Assembly (NCBI GenBank): GCA_949825045.1
Contig: OX463816.1
Coordinates: forward strand, 15,805,579-15,869,578
Length of the DNA stretch: 64,000 nt
From: Argyresthia goedartella
Lineage: Eukaryota; Arthropoda; Insecta; Lepidoptera; Argyresthiidae
Reading direction: 5' to 3'
How positions within the stretch are numbered: the stretch's first letter is position 1; each line of letters opens with the position of its first letter. The notes under the pieces are model-generated. The model did not search any database and was not told the DNA's origin. It saw nothing but the letters and a program-made list of their open reading frames with translations. This document shows, piece by piece, positions 29,931 to 41,705 of the stretch. The translations under genes and the position numbers were made by a program.

Positions 29931-30514
29931 TTTTTTCTATCCTTTTTTATACAATTGAGGGATTGGAGTATCACTAGAATAAGCTTGGTTTTTCATTTCA
30001 TTTATTGCTTCATCGATTTGGTTCTTGATATGGGCAATTTGACAGGAATGCTCTTTTTCTTTTATAATATATATACCCTAAAAAACAAATAAAATTAAAA
30101 AAAATATATTCATTGAAAAACAAGATATTTTAATTACATAAACGTCAGAGTTCACCAAAGAATCCCAACAGAATCTAATTTTTTTCTTCAGAGTCACTAT
30201 TGCAATTCCAAATAACATATCCGCTTTTATACCCTCTTTGTTTGTAGTACTGTCGTCCGTTTAGTAAAAGTACAGTTCCACCTTTTCTCTTTATAAAAAT
30301 AACTTCTACAATTATTATTGCAATACGCGTGAACTCGGAAATCTATATAAAATACTCTCATGCATTTGAAAGACAAACCTTGACATTGATTGACTTTTAA
30401 CAGTTTTTTATAAGTGACAAATATAACATAATCATAACAGCGGGCAGATATATCTTAATGTAAATTTAAAAAGTTTAAGTTTCCTTTACCAATGAACATA
30501 TAGGAAACAATTTC
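29931..30514. other. Non-coding interior or flank of the MULE
   Basis: AT-rich; no domain recognised on either strand. Confidence 0.5.
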
Positions 30515-30660
30515 AGCATATATACAGGAGGTGTGTTTTACATATAAACCTAAAGTAGGACAGACAGAAACAGGTCTCCCTCGTGGTCCTACTAATAGGA
30601 CAAAACAGTAGGACCACGAGAAAACGGGGACAATTATGCCTCCCCATATGGGAAAAAGTG
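30515..30660. mobile_element. Right inverted end of the MULE (inferred)
   Basis: CCTCGTGGTCCTACTAATAG ... GTAGGACCACGAGAAAACGG is the inverted partner of 18870-18935, with the further matches AGTAGGACAGACAG and GACAATTATGCC. The core is palindromic (CTCGTGGTCCTACT / AGTAGGACCACGAG). Confidence 0.5.
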
Positions 30661-31050
30661 TGACGCTATGTTATGTTATGTTAAATTACCAAACGAGTTC
30701 TGTTTAAAGTCAGATTAACACGATGCACTCTTATCTTGATTAATGTCATATAACTTTTGAGATAAATTGATTTTAACATAGCTTTTAATTGATATTCAAT
30801 ACGGCAATTCAAATATGGCAATTCCAAAATCTACAGAGGTATCCTGTTGTAGTAGAGAATGAATAATAAAGAATTGGAAGAAAATCATTAAAAAGAATTG
30901 AAAGAATTCCTAACATTCGCGAGTCTAAACCGGGGTACAACTAGTAGTATGTAATTACTTATTAAGTTAACATTACAGCTATTGCTAATATCAGAAAATG
31001 TTGAAAGTTTTTTGCGTTCATACATTATATTTTCGAAAATAAATTGACTT
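30661..31050. other. Non-coding spacer, nothing recognised
   Basis: Begins with TTATGTTATGTTAAAT-type repeats and has no reading frame of interest. Its right edge forms half of a palindrome with 35849-35860. Confidence 0.5.
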
Positions 31051-31055
31051 GTCAA

Positions 31056-31299
31056 TGTGCCGGTCGAGTATGTTAGTCATATTTTCACGTAACGTTTAGA
31101 CGACCGTCACAGATAAGGTATATTTATATTCATCACGCACTATGTCTTATGCACGTCATAAATAACATGTACCAACCTAGTATATAAGCTAGGATTCCCT
31201 ATAATAAATAAGTCTAGTATAGTCTGGTATTTGCGCGCATCTCAAGCCTTTTACTTTACTCCCGAAGATGTCGCTCTCCTTATAATTGCCTCTGGAAAA
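31056..31299 (+). mobile_element. 5' LTR of a small non-autonomous LTR element (244 bp)
   Basis: Starts TGTGCCGGTCGAGTATG and ends CCTCTGGAAAA. It matches 35597-35848 throughout except for an 8-bp indel after CACGTAACGTT and a few substitutions. It is preceded by GTCAA (31051-31055), repeated after the 3' LTR. One base later TGGTAACCCCGAC (31301-31313) is a BEL/Pao-style primer-binding site. The LTR end is AAA, not CA, which is unusual. Confidence 0.85.
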
Positions 31300-31300
31300 G

Positions 31301-31313
31301 TGGTAACCCCGAC
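31301..31313 (+). promoter_or_regulatory. Primer-binding site (BEL/Pao-like)
   Basis: TGGTAACCCCGAC immediately follows the 5' LTR. It resembles the TGGTGACCCCGAC sites common in insect BEL/Pao elements. Confidence 0.65.
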
Positions 31314-31781
31314 TTTTGAACATCAGCAACCTTCGGTAATAGCAGCATGGACCCAGCCGCGAAGAAAACTCCGTGTGCTGCCACCTTAGAAGTGCAAGCA
31401 AGAAGCACTTCGTCCAAGATCGCCGAGCCCCGACTTCGGCAACCAAGACGACATCAAGCAAGCCATGACCGGACCAGATTTCAAAACGGACCAGAAGCCA
31501 AATAATTTCAATTGAAGATTTCCCGCATCGAACTCAAGATACCGCAAGAATAATGAACCGATAGTCAGCCGACTGCTGATTTATCAAAATGGAGCTCGCA
31601 TCAGCAGAAATGAACGCGTCGGCAAATTCATTCACAGCAAGCTGCTTTTTCAAGTTCAAGACATAGGAAGCCGTTCCAGCCCCCAGAAGAGTATTGAAAC
31701 ATCATCGATATACCTTATCCAACGAATATTGAAATCATCCAGGAAGAACATCGCACGAAGAATAATCAAATCTCTGAAGAG

Positions 31782-31829
<48 letters not shown>

Positions 31830-32440
31830 GATTGGTGTACAAGATGTGCCCTATGTTGCCAAATCCCAAGGTTTTTAGGCACACAAATTTCATAAATCGA
31901 CAACTTAATATTCACTTAAGAGCGAAGAGCACGCACGTACATATGACGTACGAGATCATTGACTGCCTACAGCCAAGGTTACAGATTTAATGCTGACGCT
32001 GATTCAGCACAATCATCCTTGTGTAGGTACGGTCGCAATTATAAACAAACAGTGATTACAACTTCAACGACGTGCGATGTAAATTGACACATCGATTCCT
32101 GAAAAACATGGACGGCTGCAGCATCAGACGACTCTCCTGCGGATCTTTTCCAGTTATAGGTTAGGTTAGTTTACTAACCGCGAAGCCCCATTATCCTAGT
32201 GTTTTTCTGTTTTCCAGTTTTAAGTTTATTTTATGTAGTGTGCGGCCAGACACAAGACTCGCCTGTAGGTAAATATTATGTTATTCTTTAAACTTATGTA
32301 GAATTCACATAACCGTAGTTCCTTTATTTTCCTAATTCGAGTAAGTGTTACCTTTAGATTAAGTTGAAATATGCTCTATTACTGTCTAGTTTCATTTAAC
32401 AATAACTTTCCTTAGATATAAAAATAGATTAAGTTAATTT
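31314..32440 (+). other. Internal region of the non-autonomous LTR element
   Basis: No gag or pol domain is seen. An ATG near 31345 opens about 50 codons without recognisable similarity. It contains a long (TA)n run at about 31785-31827. With the 16 bp before the 3' LTR this is about 1.1 kb of internal DNA, so the element depended on proteins from another source. Confidence 0.6.
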
Positions 32441-35400
32441 TTTATTTTTTTTATTTTATTAATGAACAAAAATCACACAGCCATTCTTACAGCTAGTCGG
32501 AAACATAAACTTAAAATAAGGCCAATTACGGATTTCACTATGTACACAGTTTACAATAATTAAGTGACGGTTATGAAGTTGAGCTAAAAGAGCAACAATA
32601 TCTAGAACGTGTGGATGTGGTAAGTATTTGTGTTGTGTGCGAGGGTGTGTGTGTGTATGTGTGTGTGTGTGTATGTATGTATTTGCCGGTGAGTGCAGTG
32701 GAGAGGACAAAAACAAAACAAATAAATGACTATACGTAATAAAAAAAGGAAGCGCGCGCGCCACGTTCGCATTTAGGGAGGGTTGACATGGGACAGATTC
32801 CTGTAACATCCTAAAGTGAGTCTACCTGTGATTCTCCCAACCGTACTTGTGTAACTTGCCATTTAAATGGAGCCTTTGACGTGCAGAATGGGTCCAGGTC
32901 CGAAAAACGTTTATTAAAAGTACGGGGAAGCCTATGACAGGTACAGTTCGACGTATAATTGGTGCGACTGTAGGGTATAAAGAAAAGTTAAGTATGTCGA
33001 GTGCGTTAAGCCGGAGCAGCAAGTGATAATATCTCTGTTACCAGTCTTGGACAGTCTAGTGCGCCGCTGGATACGTCGTGTAAGAGTGACATGTCAGCCA
33101 GGATACGTCTATCTTTTAATGTTAGTAAGTTGTAGCGGCTACATGTGGCGGGGTATTCTGTACGAGTATTTTTAGTGCGCCAGTCCAAGAATTTAAGGAA
33201 TTTCATCTGGATGTGTTCAATATCATTTTCGTGTGTGGTATAAAGTGGATTCCAAATTGGACTGCAATATTCCAAAACACTACGCACATGGGCAAAATAA
33301 ATGATTTTAATACAGATGGTATCCGTAAATTCCTTGCATGTACGAAAGACGAATCCTAAGTTTCGGTAGGCCTTCTTTATGATATGTTCAAAATGAGCTG
33401 TGAATGTTAACTTTGGGTCGAGAATAATCCCTAGATCTTTCATAGTGTCACTTTTATTTATTACTGTATTGTTCAGGCTAAAGTCAGAAGAAATTGGATT
33501 GGTCTTTCTTGTAAAAGTTATGTGTACGCATTTTGACGTATTGACGCCAATTCGGTTTTTATCATAGTAGGCAGTCAGTCTATCTAAATCTTCTTGTAGA
33601 AGATTTAAGTCATTTCTGCTTCGGACGTTCATATAAATTTTCTTATCGTCAGCATATAACAGAAATTTGGCGTTTTTGAAGCACTCTTTAATGTCATACA
33701 GGTATGCTGCATAGAGTAGGGGTCCTAACAGAGAGCCCTGAGGGACACCAGAGGGTACGTTTATGTAATCAGACCGAAATCCACCTATAACCACGGCCTG
33801 TCGACGGTTGGATATATATGAGTCAGTCCACCGCAGCAAGTCCCCGCGTATGCCCAGTGCGTGAAGTTTACGGAGCAGGATCACGTGATCCACACGATCA
33901 AAGGCTTTTTCAAAATCGGTGTACACTGCATCGACCTGACCATGAGAACTCATCCCTTGGAGGACGTCACTGGTGAAAATGGCCAGGTTGGACGTGGTGG
34001 ACCGACCTCTGATAAAACCGTGTTGTTCTTCTGGGATGCCTTGCATCACTACGGGGTAAATATGTTCAAGTACAATTTTCTCTAGCATTTTACCGAACGT
34101 GTTTAAGATAGAAATGGGTCGGTAATTCTCCACGTCCAATTTGGAATTCCTTTTGTGTACCGGTACAATGTAAGCTTGTTTCCATTTTGAAGGAAAAGCA
34201 GCCTCACGGATAGATCTGTTAAATACCAAGGGGTATCGTCATAGATTTTATACATCTCCTAATAAAGTTTGGTGGAATACCGTCGTTCCCAGCACCCTTA
34301 TTCGTATCGAGATTTTTAATCAATTGGACAATCAATCCTTCAGAAATGGTAAAAGTACTAATAGAGTTTTCAAATGTGGTTGAGGAGCGATGGTCAGGGT
34401 ACGAAGCTGCTGGTTTCCTAAACATCTTTTCAAAAAACATACTGAAGCCATCGCATATTTCTTTCTCTCCGTTTAGTCTTTTACTCTCTAGTATCATAGA
34501 ACCGGGATACCCAGAGTCTGTTTTCCTTTTAGATTTGATATATGTCCATAAGTACTTGGGGTCGTTCTTAATAGTAGCTTGTGCCCTGTTTAAATAAGTT
34601 TTGTAACATTCATCCTGAAGTGATTTTTGTCTTGTTCTAAGTAGAGAGAAAGTACTGTAATCGTTAGGATTGTTGAATCGCTTCCATTGTTTATGTACCT
34701 TACTTTTTTCTTTAATAATACATATTAGAGCCCGACTATACCAAATTGGGTAGCGCTTGGAAGTTCTAGTAATAACTAGGGGAACATGGTCTTGGATTAC
34801 ATCGCGTAATTCACTATAAAAAGATGATATTGCGTCACCAATTGTGCCGGAATTGAGAAAGGTTTTCCAGTTAATATTCATGAGATCTTTATTAATTTTT
34901 TCATAGTCTCCTATCTTGAATAGATATCTTCGTTGTGGCGTGTTACGAAGTGGAGGTATAGTGATCTCATTGGCATTGATACTGAGGGTCGTGTGGGCTG
35001 GGTCTTCTTTGACCATAGGGTTATCACATTTGTCTATGAGTAAAGAAAAGGAAGAAAAAATTAGGTCCAGTGTGTTGCCGGAAGTGTTATTGAATTGATA
35101 GAACTGGCGCAGTCCTAACAGGTTTGTATGGTGAGTTAATTCAAGTGCTGAGTTCTGCAGATCAACGGTTCCGCGTCTAAGATGGATAGGTTCACCGGTC
35201 TCCCACTTTATCATACCAAGATTAAAATCTCCTGCCACTAGATAAAAATCATCTGGATTTGCCGTAATAAAATTAGTCATCAGGCTAGTAAAGTTAAGTA
35301 TGCGTTGGGCTTGGATATGGTTTCTGTTATCGGGTGGTATGTAAGCCAACCCGATATGAAGGTCACGCTGTGAACTAAGCGAGCGGCGATCTATAGTAAT

Positions 35401-35580
35401 CCACATACATTCCACATCAAGATCATCGCGCTGCCAGTCAGTGCGTAAGTATGCACAATTAAGATCTGGTTTTATGTTTATTAAAATACTACTAGTTATT
35501 ATTGCAGTTGATAAGTTTGTTATGGTATCTAACTTAGATTTTTTTCCATTGTTATAAGTACATTCATTTATTTTTTTCCC
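32440..35580 (-). mobile_element. 5'-truncated Jockey/CR1-type LINE inserted in the LTR element
   Basis: Minus-strand LINE whose 3' end is the T-rich run at 32438-32460 (poly(A) on its own strand) and whose 5' truncation is near 35580. The 3' UTR (32460-32815) includes a (CA)n stretch. It lies wholly between the LTRs of the small element and stops about 16 bp from the 3' LTR. Confidence 0.8.
32822..35575 (-). pseudogene. LINE ORF2: endonuclease and reverse transcriptase
   Basis: From 35575 the frame carries the C-terminal two-thirds of an APE-type endonuclease (HIGLAYIPPDNRNHIQ, FYLVAGDFNLGMIKWE, NTLDLIFSS, HTTLSINA) and the linker DNA (KYLWTYIKSKRKTDSGYP). Near 34225 a frameshift moves sense into the RT frame: FPSKWKQAYIVPVHKR, YRPISILNTFGK, YTDFEKAFDRVDH, GVPQGSLLGPLLYA and the catalytic YADD (about 33650). 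A second shift near 33010 leads to the C-terminal tail (LNALDILNFSLYPTVAPIIR). The first part of the endonuclease is missing. Two frameshifts and the truncation mean it is inactive. Endonuclease nicks the target and RT copies from the nick. Confidence 0.85.
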
Positions 35581-35596
35581 TAAAGGGGGGAGTATC
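35581..35596 (+). promoter_or_regulatory. Polypurine tract of the small LTR element
   Basis: TAAAGGGGGGAGTATC directly precedes the 3' LTR and fits a plus-strand primer site. Confidence 0.7.
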
Positions 35597-35848
35597 TGTG
35601 CCGGTCGAGTATGTTAGTCATATTTTCACGTAACGTTAAGATACGTTGACGACCGTCACAGATAAGGTATATTTATATTCATCACGCACTATGTCTTATG
35701 CACGTCATAAATAACATGTACCAACCTAGTATATAAGCTAGGATTCCCTATACTAAATTAGTCTAGTATAGTCTGGTATTTGCGCGCATCTCAAGCCTTT
35801 TACTTTACTCCCGAAGATGTCGCTCTCCTTATAATTGCCTCTGGCAAA
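35597..35848 (+). mobile_element. 3' LTR of the small non-autonomous LTR element (252 bp)
   Basis: Matches 31056-31299 and ends CCTCTGGCAAA. It is followed by GTCAA (35849-35853), the same 5 bp as at 31051-31055. Confidence 0.85.
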
Positions 35849-36059
35849 GTCAATTTATTTGAAAAAATATCTTAGGGAATCCCTGCGTTTTAGATTTTAA
35901 TCCGCTGCTTTCCCCCACAACAAGATACCATAACTCTATGAAAGTAACTTAAATAAAATAGACTAGGCTATCTGTAGCCACATCCATGTTTTGATTGATG
36001 TTCCTAACATGGTAAGCCGCAGAACTAAATTTACAAGCTAATTTTTCTATGTGGGTTCC

Positions 36060-36640
36060 TTACTACAATTTGCTATCAATTCAATCAATTCTAAGAAACT
36101 TTGTATCATTTACTAATTCTAACGTATTTGTATCTAATAATGAACTGATCTTAAGTGGAAGTGAAAATTTGATACACTTGGTTTTACCAGCGTTTAACAA
36201 ATTAAATATCAAATGTGAACCAATTCAAGGTTAAAGACGATACATTATTAAGATCATCAAAATCTTCTTTTTGTCTTTCAATCTTGAATACAAGTGAATT
36301 ATCATCAGAAAACATATGTCAATACTATGTCAGTCAATTTCTCCATAAAAGCAGATCGTTATTTTATATCAGGAATAAGAAAGCGCCTAATATGGAATCT
36401 TGTGGAACGTCAATTTTTACACCCGATCCATCAGATTTGACGCCGTTGATTTCTGTCCTTTGAATTCTAAATAAGATTTTAGTTGATCCATTGCTTTATT
36501 TTTAAATCCGTAATGATTAAATTTTATAAGAAACTTATCATCATAAATACAATTAAATGCCATTAACAGATCGTAAAAAAGCTGATAGCATCCTATACGG
36601 CCTAAGGATAATGTTTGTACCTTATATGCAGTACACAACG
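36060..36640 (-). pseudogene. Jockey/CR1-type LINE reverse transcriptase relic
   Basis: Minus strand, several frames: LLMAFNCIYDDKFLIKFNHY and LKSYLEFKGQKS (36420-36638) correspond to the RT palm region. VPQDSILGAFLFLI (about 36380-36420) is a decayed GVPQGSILGPLLF motif, FSDDNSLVFKI (about 36280-36320) is the decayed F/YADD box, and LNWFTF follows. Stops and shifts are frequent, so it is an old copy. It could belong with the endonuclease relic at 38880-39400. Confidence 0.7.
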
Positions 36641-38850
36641 TTTACAAGTCGTCAATGTTTTTGATTATTTGTTCTAGACTTCGTTGATTATTGGGAACCC
36701 ACCCAAAAATTTATGTGAGAACTAATTGGGGATCACAGGTAGTTGAGAATTTGGGTAATGATGACCTTAATTAAACCGGTCTATTACTGCGCCTACGCGC
36801 AAGGCATCTCGATTATCAACCTTTACCATGGTAGTTAAATTCAAAACATTTAACGGGAAATGACATTTCTAGAAATACCATGAGAAGCGAGTCCTCCTCT
36901 TATTTTTATAGGAGTCGATTTACGAACACTGTCGTTTGTTTCTAATTTTTTTTGCAAGGAGTAAGGACAGGGCTACCCCAATACCCTTTAGTGTATCATA
37001 GGATGCACCCTTTTCAACCTGTTCACTTAAAAATGTGATGACATGTATTCTTTGACAGAAAAGCCAGCGTTAGGTTGAGCGTGGGTGGTGGCGTGCCGCG
37101 TAGTTGGAGACAAGCGCCTCTCCCAGGGTAAGCCTCCGTTGGAGCGAGTATCGTTGTCTGGGATTCGATATAACAAGGTTTGGACGCTGTTTAAGAATAA
37201 CTATATCAGGTACTTGTATCTCTATCAATTGTGGGTACCAGGCCTGTGCTGGCCAAATAAGAAAGAAGGCAATGCCAAAGTCTCATCTTGAATATTCTTT
37301 GGCACTCATATTGCCCATTCAGTTTACGTAACTAATCGCTGTGGTGTTATGCACGCGGAGTTAAATGGTACAATCGCACTTCTATTTTATATTATATTAT
37401 ATCTTACTTTGTAAATATTTTTATTGCCCCAGTTAGGATCTTCTTAAATAGTACGAGGAAGTTTGACTTTAACATTAAAAAATAAGTATTTTTGCCGCTT
37501 AATCTTTTTGGTATACAACAATCCAAAACTTACCGATTAGCTTGCTGAAACCAAAACTCCAATCAAATGGGAACAATCAAGGATCGTAGCTATGGGTAGC
37601 CTTTAAAATTTTGAACTAAGATGGAAATTTGTTTCGTTTATGGGCAAGTTCAAGCACATACTTGTTGTTCATAAATAAACCCCAAAAACTTGCATGCTTT
37701 TTATGGTTGCACTCTTTGTACTCTTGTTTTTTATTACAAACTCCAAATATTGAAATCATGCTAATGTTTCGTTTACATGTTACGAAGACATTTATCATAG
37801 CTGCTACTAAACTATCATAGTAATAGATAGATTTGTACCCGTGACCTTGTTGGTAGCTAATTATTATACTTACAATATTTGTAATAATAGTAGGGAGGAG
37901 CGCGTGCGCGCGTCGCCTCGCCTAAGAGTCAATAAAGTAAAAAATTATAAAAAAAAAACGAAAAGCGAATTATGGGTTAAAGGACTACCTATTAATTTAT
38001 ATCAAAAATGAAACCACGAAATATGATCAAACGAACTTACCTTAAGTGAAGTTCGATCTCAATTACACGAAGAGCTTCGTTCGAAGATATTAGTTCAGGT
38101 AGTTTCACTCATAGGCTGACCATTTCGTCACTTTATTCGTTCTAGTGCTTCGCTGCTTCGCGCGCTATATTTTTTTTTATCGGTTGATTTTGTGCATTGC
38201 CAATAAAATGCCGAAAAGGATGAGTATTAGTGACTACAACCATTTAGTTAAAAAACATTTAAAGTTCGAAACAAAGGTAAAACTTGGAAGTAAAAATTTT
38301 ATCTACATCACTGACAGTAGTGCCCTTTAAAAAAAAAGTATCTACTTCAATATAAGCAATATCGTTTTGGCTAGGTATAACTTTGCCAGTTTTTCCGGTT
38401 AATTGTTTGACAAAAAAAAAACAGTCTATTGTTTGAATTTTGTATTTTTCTATTAAATTGTTATGTTTTTGCATTACTACAAACCAACCTAAATGTTTTA
38501 GAATATTATCTAATAAAGTTTTGAAATTGTCTATCAAAGTTATAGATTTTTTGTTCATAAAGCTCATACTTTTACAAATTCCAATTTCCAAATCTCTATT
38601 TCAATCTATTTTAATAATATAAAAGAAGTTTGAATAAATTTTGTTCGGGTTCTGTTCAAAAAAGTCCGGGATAAATTTCTGGTAACTTCATATTTAGCTT
38701 TTTCATATACTTTTTTAGTCTGTGGGATGCAATCGGCCTAAAAAACATATAATATATAACATAACAATAAAGCAGGTTTAGCTAACAAGCGTAATTCTAG
38801 TCGGCTCTAAAATATACATGATAAAATAAAATAAATAATTTAAGTAAAGG
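36641..38850. other. Mostly unassigned; possible decayed LINE interior
   Basis: No convincing domain. Short frames at 37085-37291 (plus), 37616-37798 (minus), 38145-38330 (plus) and 38259-38591 (minus, 110 codons, no recognised family) are noted. The minus-strand orientation of the LINE relics on both sides allows that some of this is one decayed LINE with later insertions, but I cannot show it. Confidence 0.4.
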
Positions 38851-38879
38851 AATTAATCATTGTTTCATTGTTGTATCCA

Positions 38880-39400
38880 CAAGTAAATGTACATTAAAAT
38901 CGCCACAAACCTTTTTCTGATATTACATACTTTAGTGAGGGCTTCCCAAAATTTTCTGAAAATTTTCTAAATTGCCATGGCTTTTTATGCCTGGGAGGTC
39001 TGTAGGCACAAACATAATATGACTATCTAACTCAACACAGGATAGCTCTATTTTTCTTTCTATATTTAGTCCAAAAATAACCTATGGTTGCTTTTCTTTA
39101 TATATATGTATATATATATATTATATATTATATATATTGTTACTAAGATTAAAGAACCACCTCTAGCAGCTTTCTTTCAATAGAAAGTAACAACTGAAAT
39201 ATTTGTAAATATTTATGTTTAAATACATAATATTTTCCTTTAACCAGTGTGTAGTAAAATTAATATCGGTGTCAGAATTATTAAGAAATAATCCTAACAC
39301 AATTTCTTTGCAAGGCAGCCCCTGCATTTTTTGATGTGTAATGTATGTTGGCCTTGGCAAAAATTTGATATACCGGCATCATTTGTACCTTGTTTTGCCA
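38880..39400 (-). pseudogene. LINE endonuclease relic
   Basis: Minus-strand, reading from about 39300: THWLKENIMYLNINIYKYFS, then LLKESC with RGGS next to it, resembles the start of an APE-type endonuclease. Further on VCAYRPPR (about 39000) and CGDFNVHLLVDTT (about 38875-38915) are its conserved YRPP and GDFN motifs, in different frames. Order and spacing suit a Jockey/CR1-type LINE. Heavily decayed. Confidence 0.65.
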
Positions 39401-41455
39401 TATAAATATCAATATGGCACTACTAAGTACTAAATACTACACTAGGAGCCTCTGTCATATTGATTATGACGGGGTCATGTAATAAATAAAATTTAAAATG
39501 CATAGCAAGTTGTCGCTTAAGGTATTTAGCAAGATAAAGACTATATTTTATCTGCTTAAAGTCAGAAATAAATATCCGGTCGAATTAAATTTAGTTGAAA
39601 ATAATGCATCAGGAAGAATGTTTTTTTATTTATTTAAAATATGACATGAAGTTTATTTAAAATATGACATATATACCTTTCACGAAAGTTTTTCTCTAAT
39701 AAACTTTATATTATCATATGTTTATCCCACAATTTTCTCCAAACTAGTCTGGCCTAGATTGTAAAGCTTAAGGTAAATTTATTATTGATGTTTGTTTAAG
39801 CCAAGGCCCAGGCCAGTCAGAAAAGACATAAGAAGAGGACGCGATGAGGACAGGGCGCAGACATGGCATCAACGTGACTTTTTAAAATATTTCGACAAGA
39901 CGGGGCACGGATGTGACGGGTGGGCGGTGGGATTTTGGGGGGATTTCGACACGACCATATCCCCCCACTCTCCGTGCCCGTCCGTAATTCCCCGGTTGCA
40001 CCCATGCCCCATCCTTTCTGCGTTGTTTGACTAGTTGTTTAATTGATTAAACAACTAGTCCGCTTTTGAATAGGACATTTTAAGGTTTTGTTTCATGGAA
40101 ATGGGCTCTACTTTAACCCTTTACAATATATGTAACCAATCACCCAGTTTATGTTTTGCAATAGAGCCCAGACGAGTAAGCGTTTTGACTTTGACCCATC
40201 TTTTCTTTTCTATACGTTTTCCGTCAGGACGCCTCCATACATTTTTATGAAAGTAAATGAAAGGGGCGCTGCGTCCGCGATTTTTCAGCGACTACTTCTA
40301 TTCAGTGTGACCAGCCGCTAAGATATTACACGTAAAATCAAAAAGGCATAGCAAGGCCTAAGAAAAACCACTCTCAAACAACGTTTCACTACGTTTGTTA
40401 AATAAAAAATACATTTAATGCATATTCCGACGAATACCGTTAACATGTGCAGCATTTGCGAAGCGAACAGTTATCCTAAACAATAGCATTTCATTGCACA
40501 CTCGACGCCTGTTTCAAACGATAATTTTCAAATGTAACCTTTTTTATAGCTAGTTGGCTATTTAAAAATATGACTGCTGCAAAGGATATCGGCAAAAACT
40601 GTGCATACAACCCTGAGTCTGGCTAAATGCCAACGGAGTTCTTTCATCACAGGACAATTGCAGACCGACTTGATCGGTATTTCATCTGGAATTGAAATTG
40701 TAATTTGTGATGCAAAATTTACTCTTCACTTCATTTTTTTCTTTCATAAAGTATCATTCGGTAATATTGCAATATCTATCATGTAAATACTATTAAAATC
40801 TTTTGATTGAATGTGAACCTTTGCCGTGCATTATTGGGAAACATAAATCTCGCAGGCAACATGAAGATCCCATACTCATTTGTTAGAGATTTTACGTGAG
40901 TGATTTTTATGTTTATTGAACTAATGACGTTGATTTACGTAGAATTCGTTAGATTAAGACATAACTTAGTTACTAGAGACCTATAAATATAACCAATGTG
41001 TGTATTTTGGCCAATTTAAAGCAATTTACGAGTATCTCTTACGAAATTTTCCAAAGGAACAAATCGAACATTCGTTCAGTAAGCATAACCCATAGTCATG
41101 TTATTTGATGTACAACATACATATTTTCTTTATTTATTTCAGAATTGGCCTTAACAATACGAATCAATATTTGCTTGTTGCGGTGTAATATAATCTGGTT
41201 GAGTTGGTCACGAAGAAATCCCATACTTATTTTGAAACGAGCTATATGTTGACCAGGGTTGCATAGTGTGGGGCTACCGTTTAGTTTTCCCAACTTCACT
41301 ACGGACAGAGTTGCTAAGGAAACTCTATGTTGGGCACCTATGGATAGTCAAAATGAAGAGCGTCGCCCGCAGTTACGTGTAGTGGCCCAGAATGGATGCG
41401 GAGTTAGAGCGCGGATTTCTTGGGACCATTTTAGGGGGAAAATTCTTCGTACACA
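39401..41455. other. Non-coding or unassigned stretch
   Basis: No family recognised. An 80-codon plus frame at 39792-40034 is rich in Arg, Pro and Asp with no similarity I know. A perfect 14-bp-arm palindrome lies at 40029-40060. The tail TCTGAAATAAATAAAGAAAA on the minus strand (about 41120-41145) may be a LINE end, and GDxRV-like residues at 41290-41400 suggest another LINE scrap, but neither is firm. Confidence 0.4.
40029..40060. repeat. Perfect palindrome, 14-bp arms
   Basis: GACTAGTTGTTTAA (40029-40042), spacer TTGA, TTAAACAACTAGTC (40047-40060). It can form a hairpin. It could be a foldback end or a rho-independent-like shape by chance; no tail of T or element boundary supports a specific role. 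Confidence 0.85.
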
Positions 41456-41459
41456 TTGA

Positions 41460-41625
41460 CTAGCACTCTAATTGTAAGATGTGTTCCCTAGGGCTAGGAC
41501 AAAGGCTAAACCAGTCATTAAAGTTTTGCGAGATACATTTGCTGGTTTCGGATTACCAATAGAAGTGGTTTCAGATAATGGACCTCCCACTTCAAGCAGA
41601 GAATTTGTGGATTTTCTATGACTTA
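41460..41625 (+). pseudogene. Ty3/gypsy integrase fragment
   Basis: Plus-strand frame with TKAKPVIKVLRDTFAGFGLP and then EVVSDNGP...SREFVDFL: the second catalytic Asp region of a retroviral-type integrase. The rest of pol is absent on both sides, so this is an isolated scrap. Confidence 0.75.
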
Positions 41626-41705
41626 ACCTCTCAAAAACCGAAGTTAGTTGGGACGGGTCGCGATGTTGAACCTTACGCCATGGTAATAAAATTTTAAAAG
41701 TTGCG

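Noticed and set aside
32640..32690. Coding (Thr-His)n protein on the minus strand
   Set aside because: It is a translated (CA)n/(TG)n microsatellite in a LINE 3' UTR.
37085..37331. Two overlapping plus-strand frames
   Set aside because: Short, different frames of the same GC-richer stretch, without motif.
39792..40034. 80-codon basic frame as a host gene
   Set aside because: No similarity, no splice or promoter context, and an equally long frame on the opposite strand; composition alone explains it.
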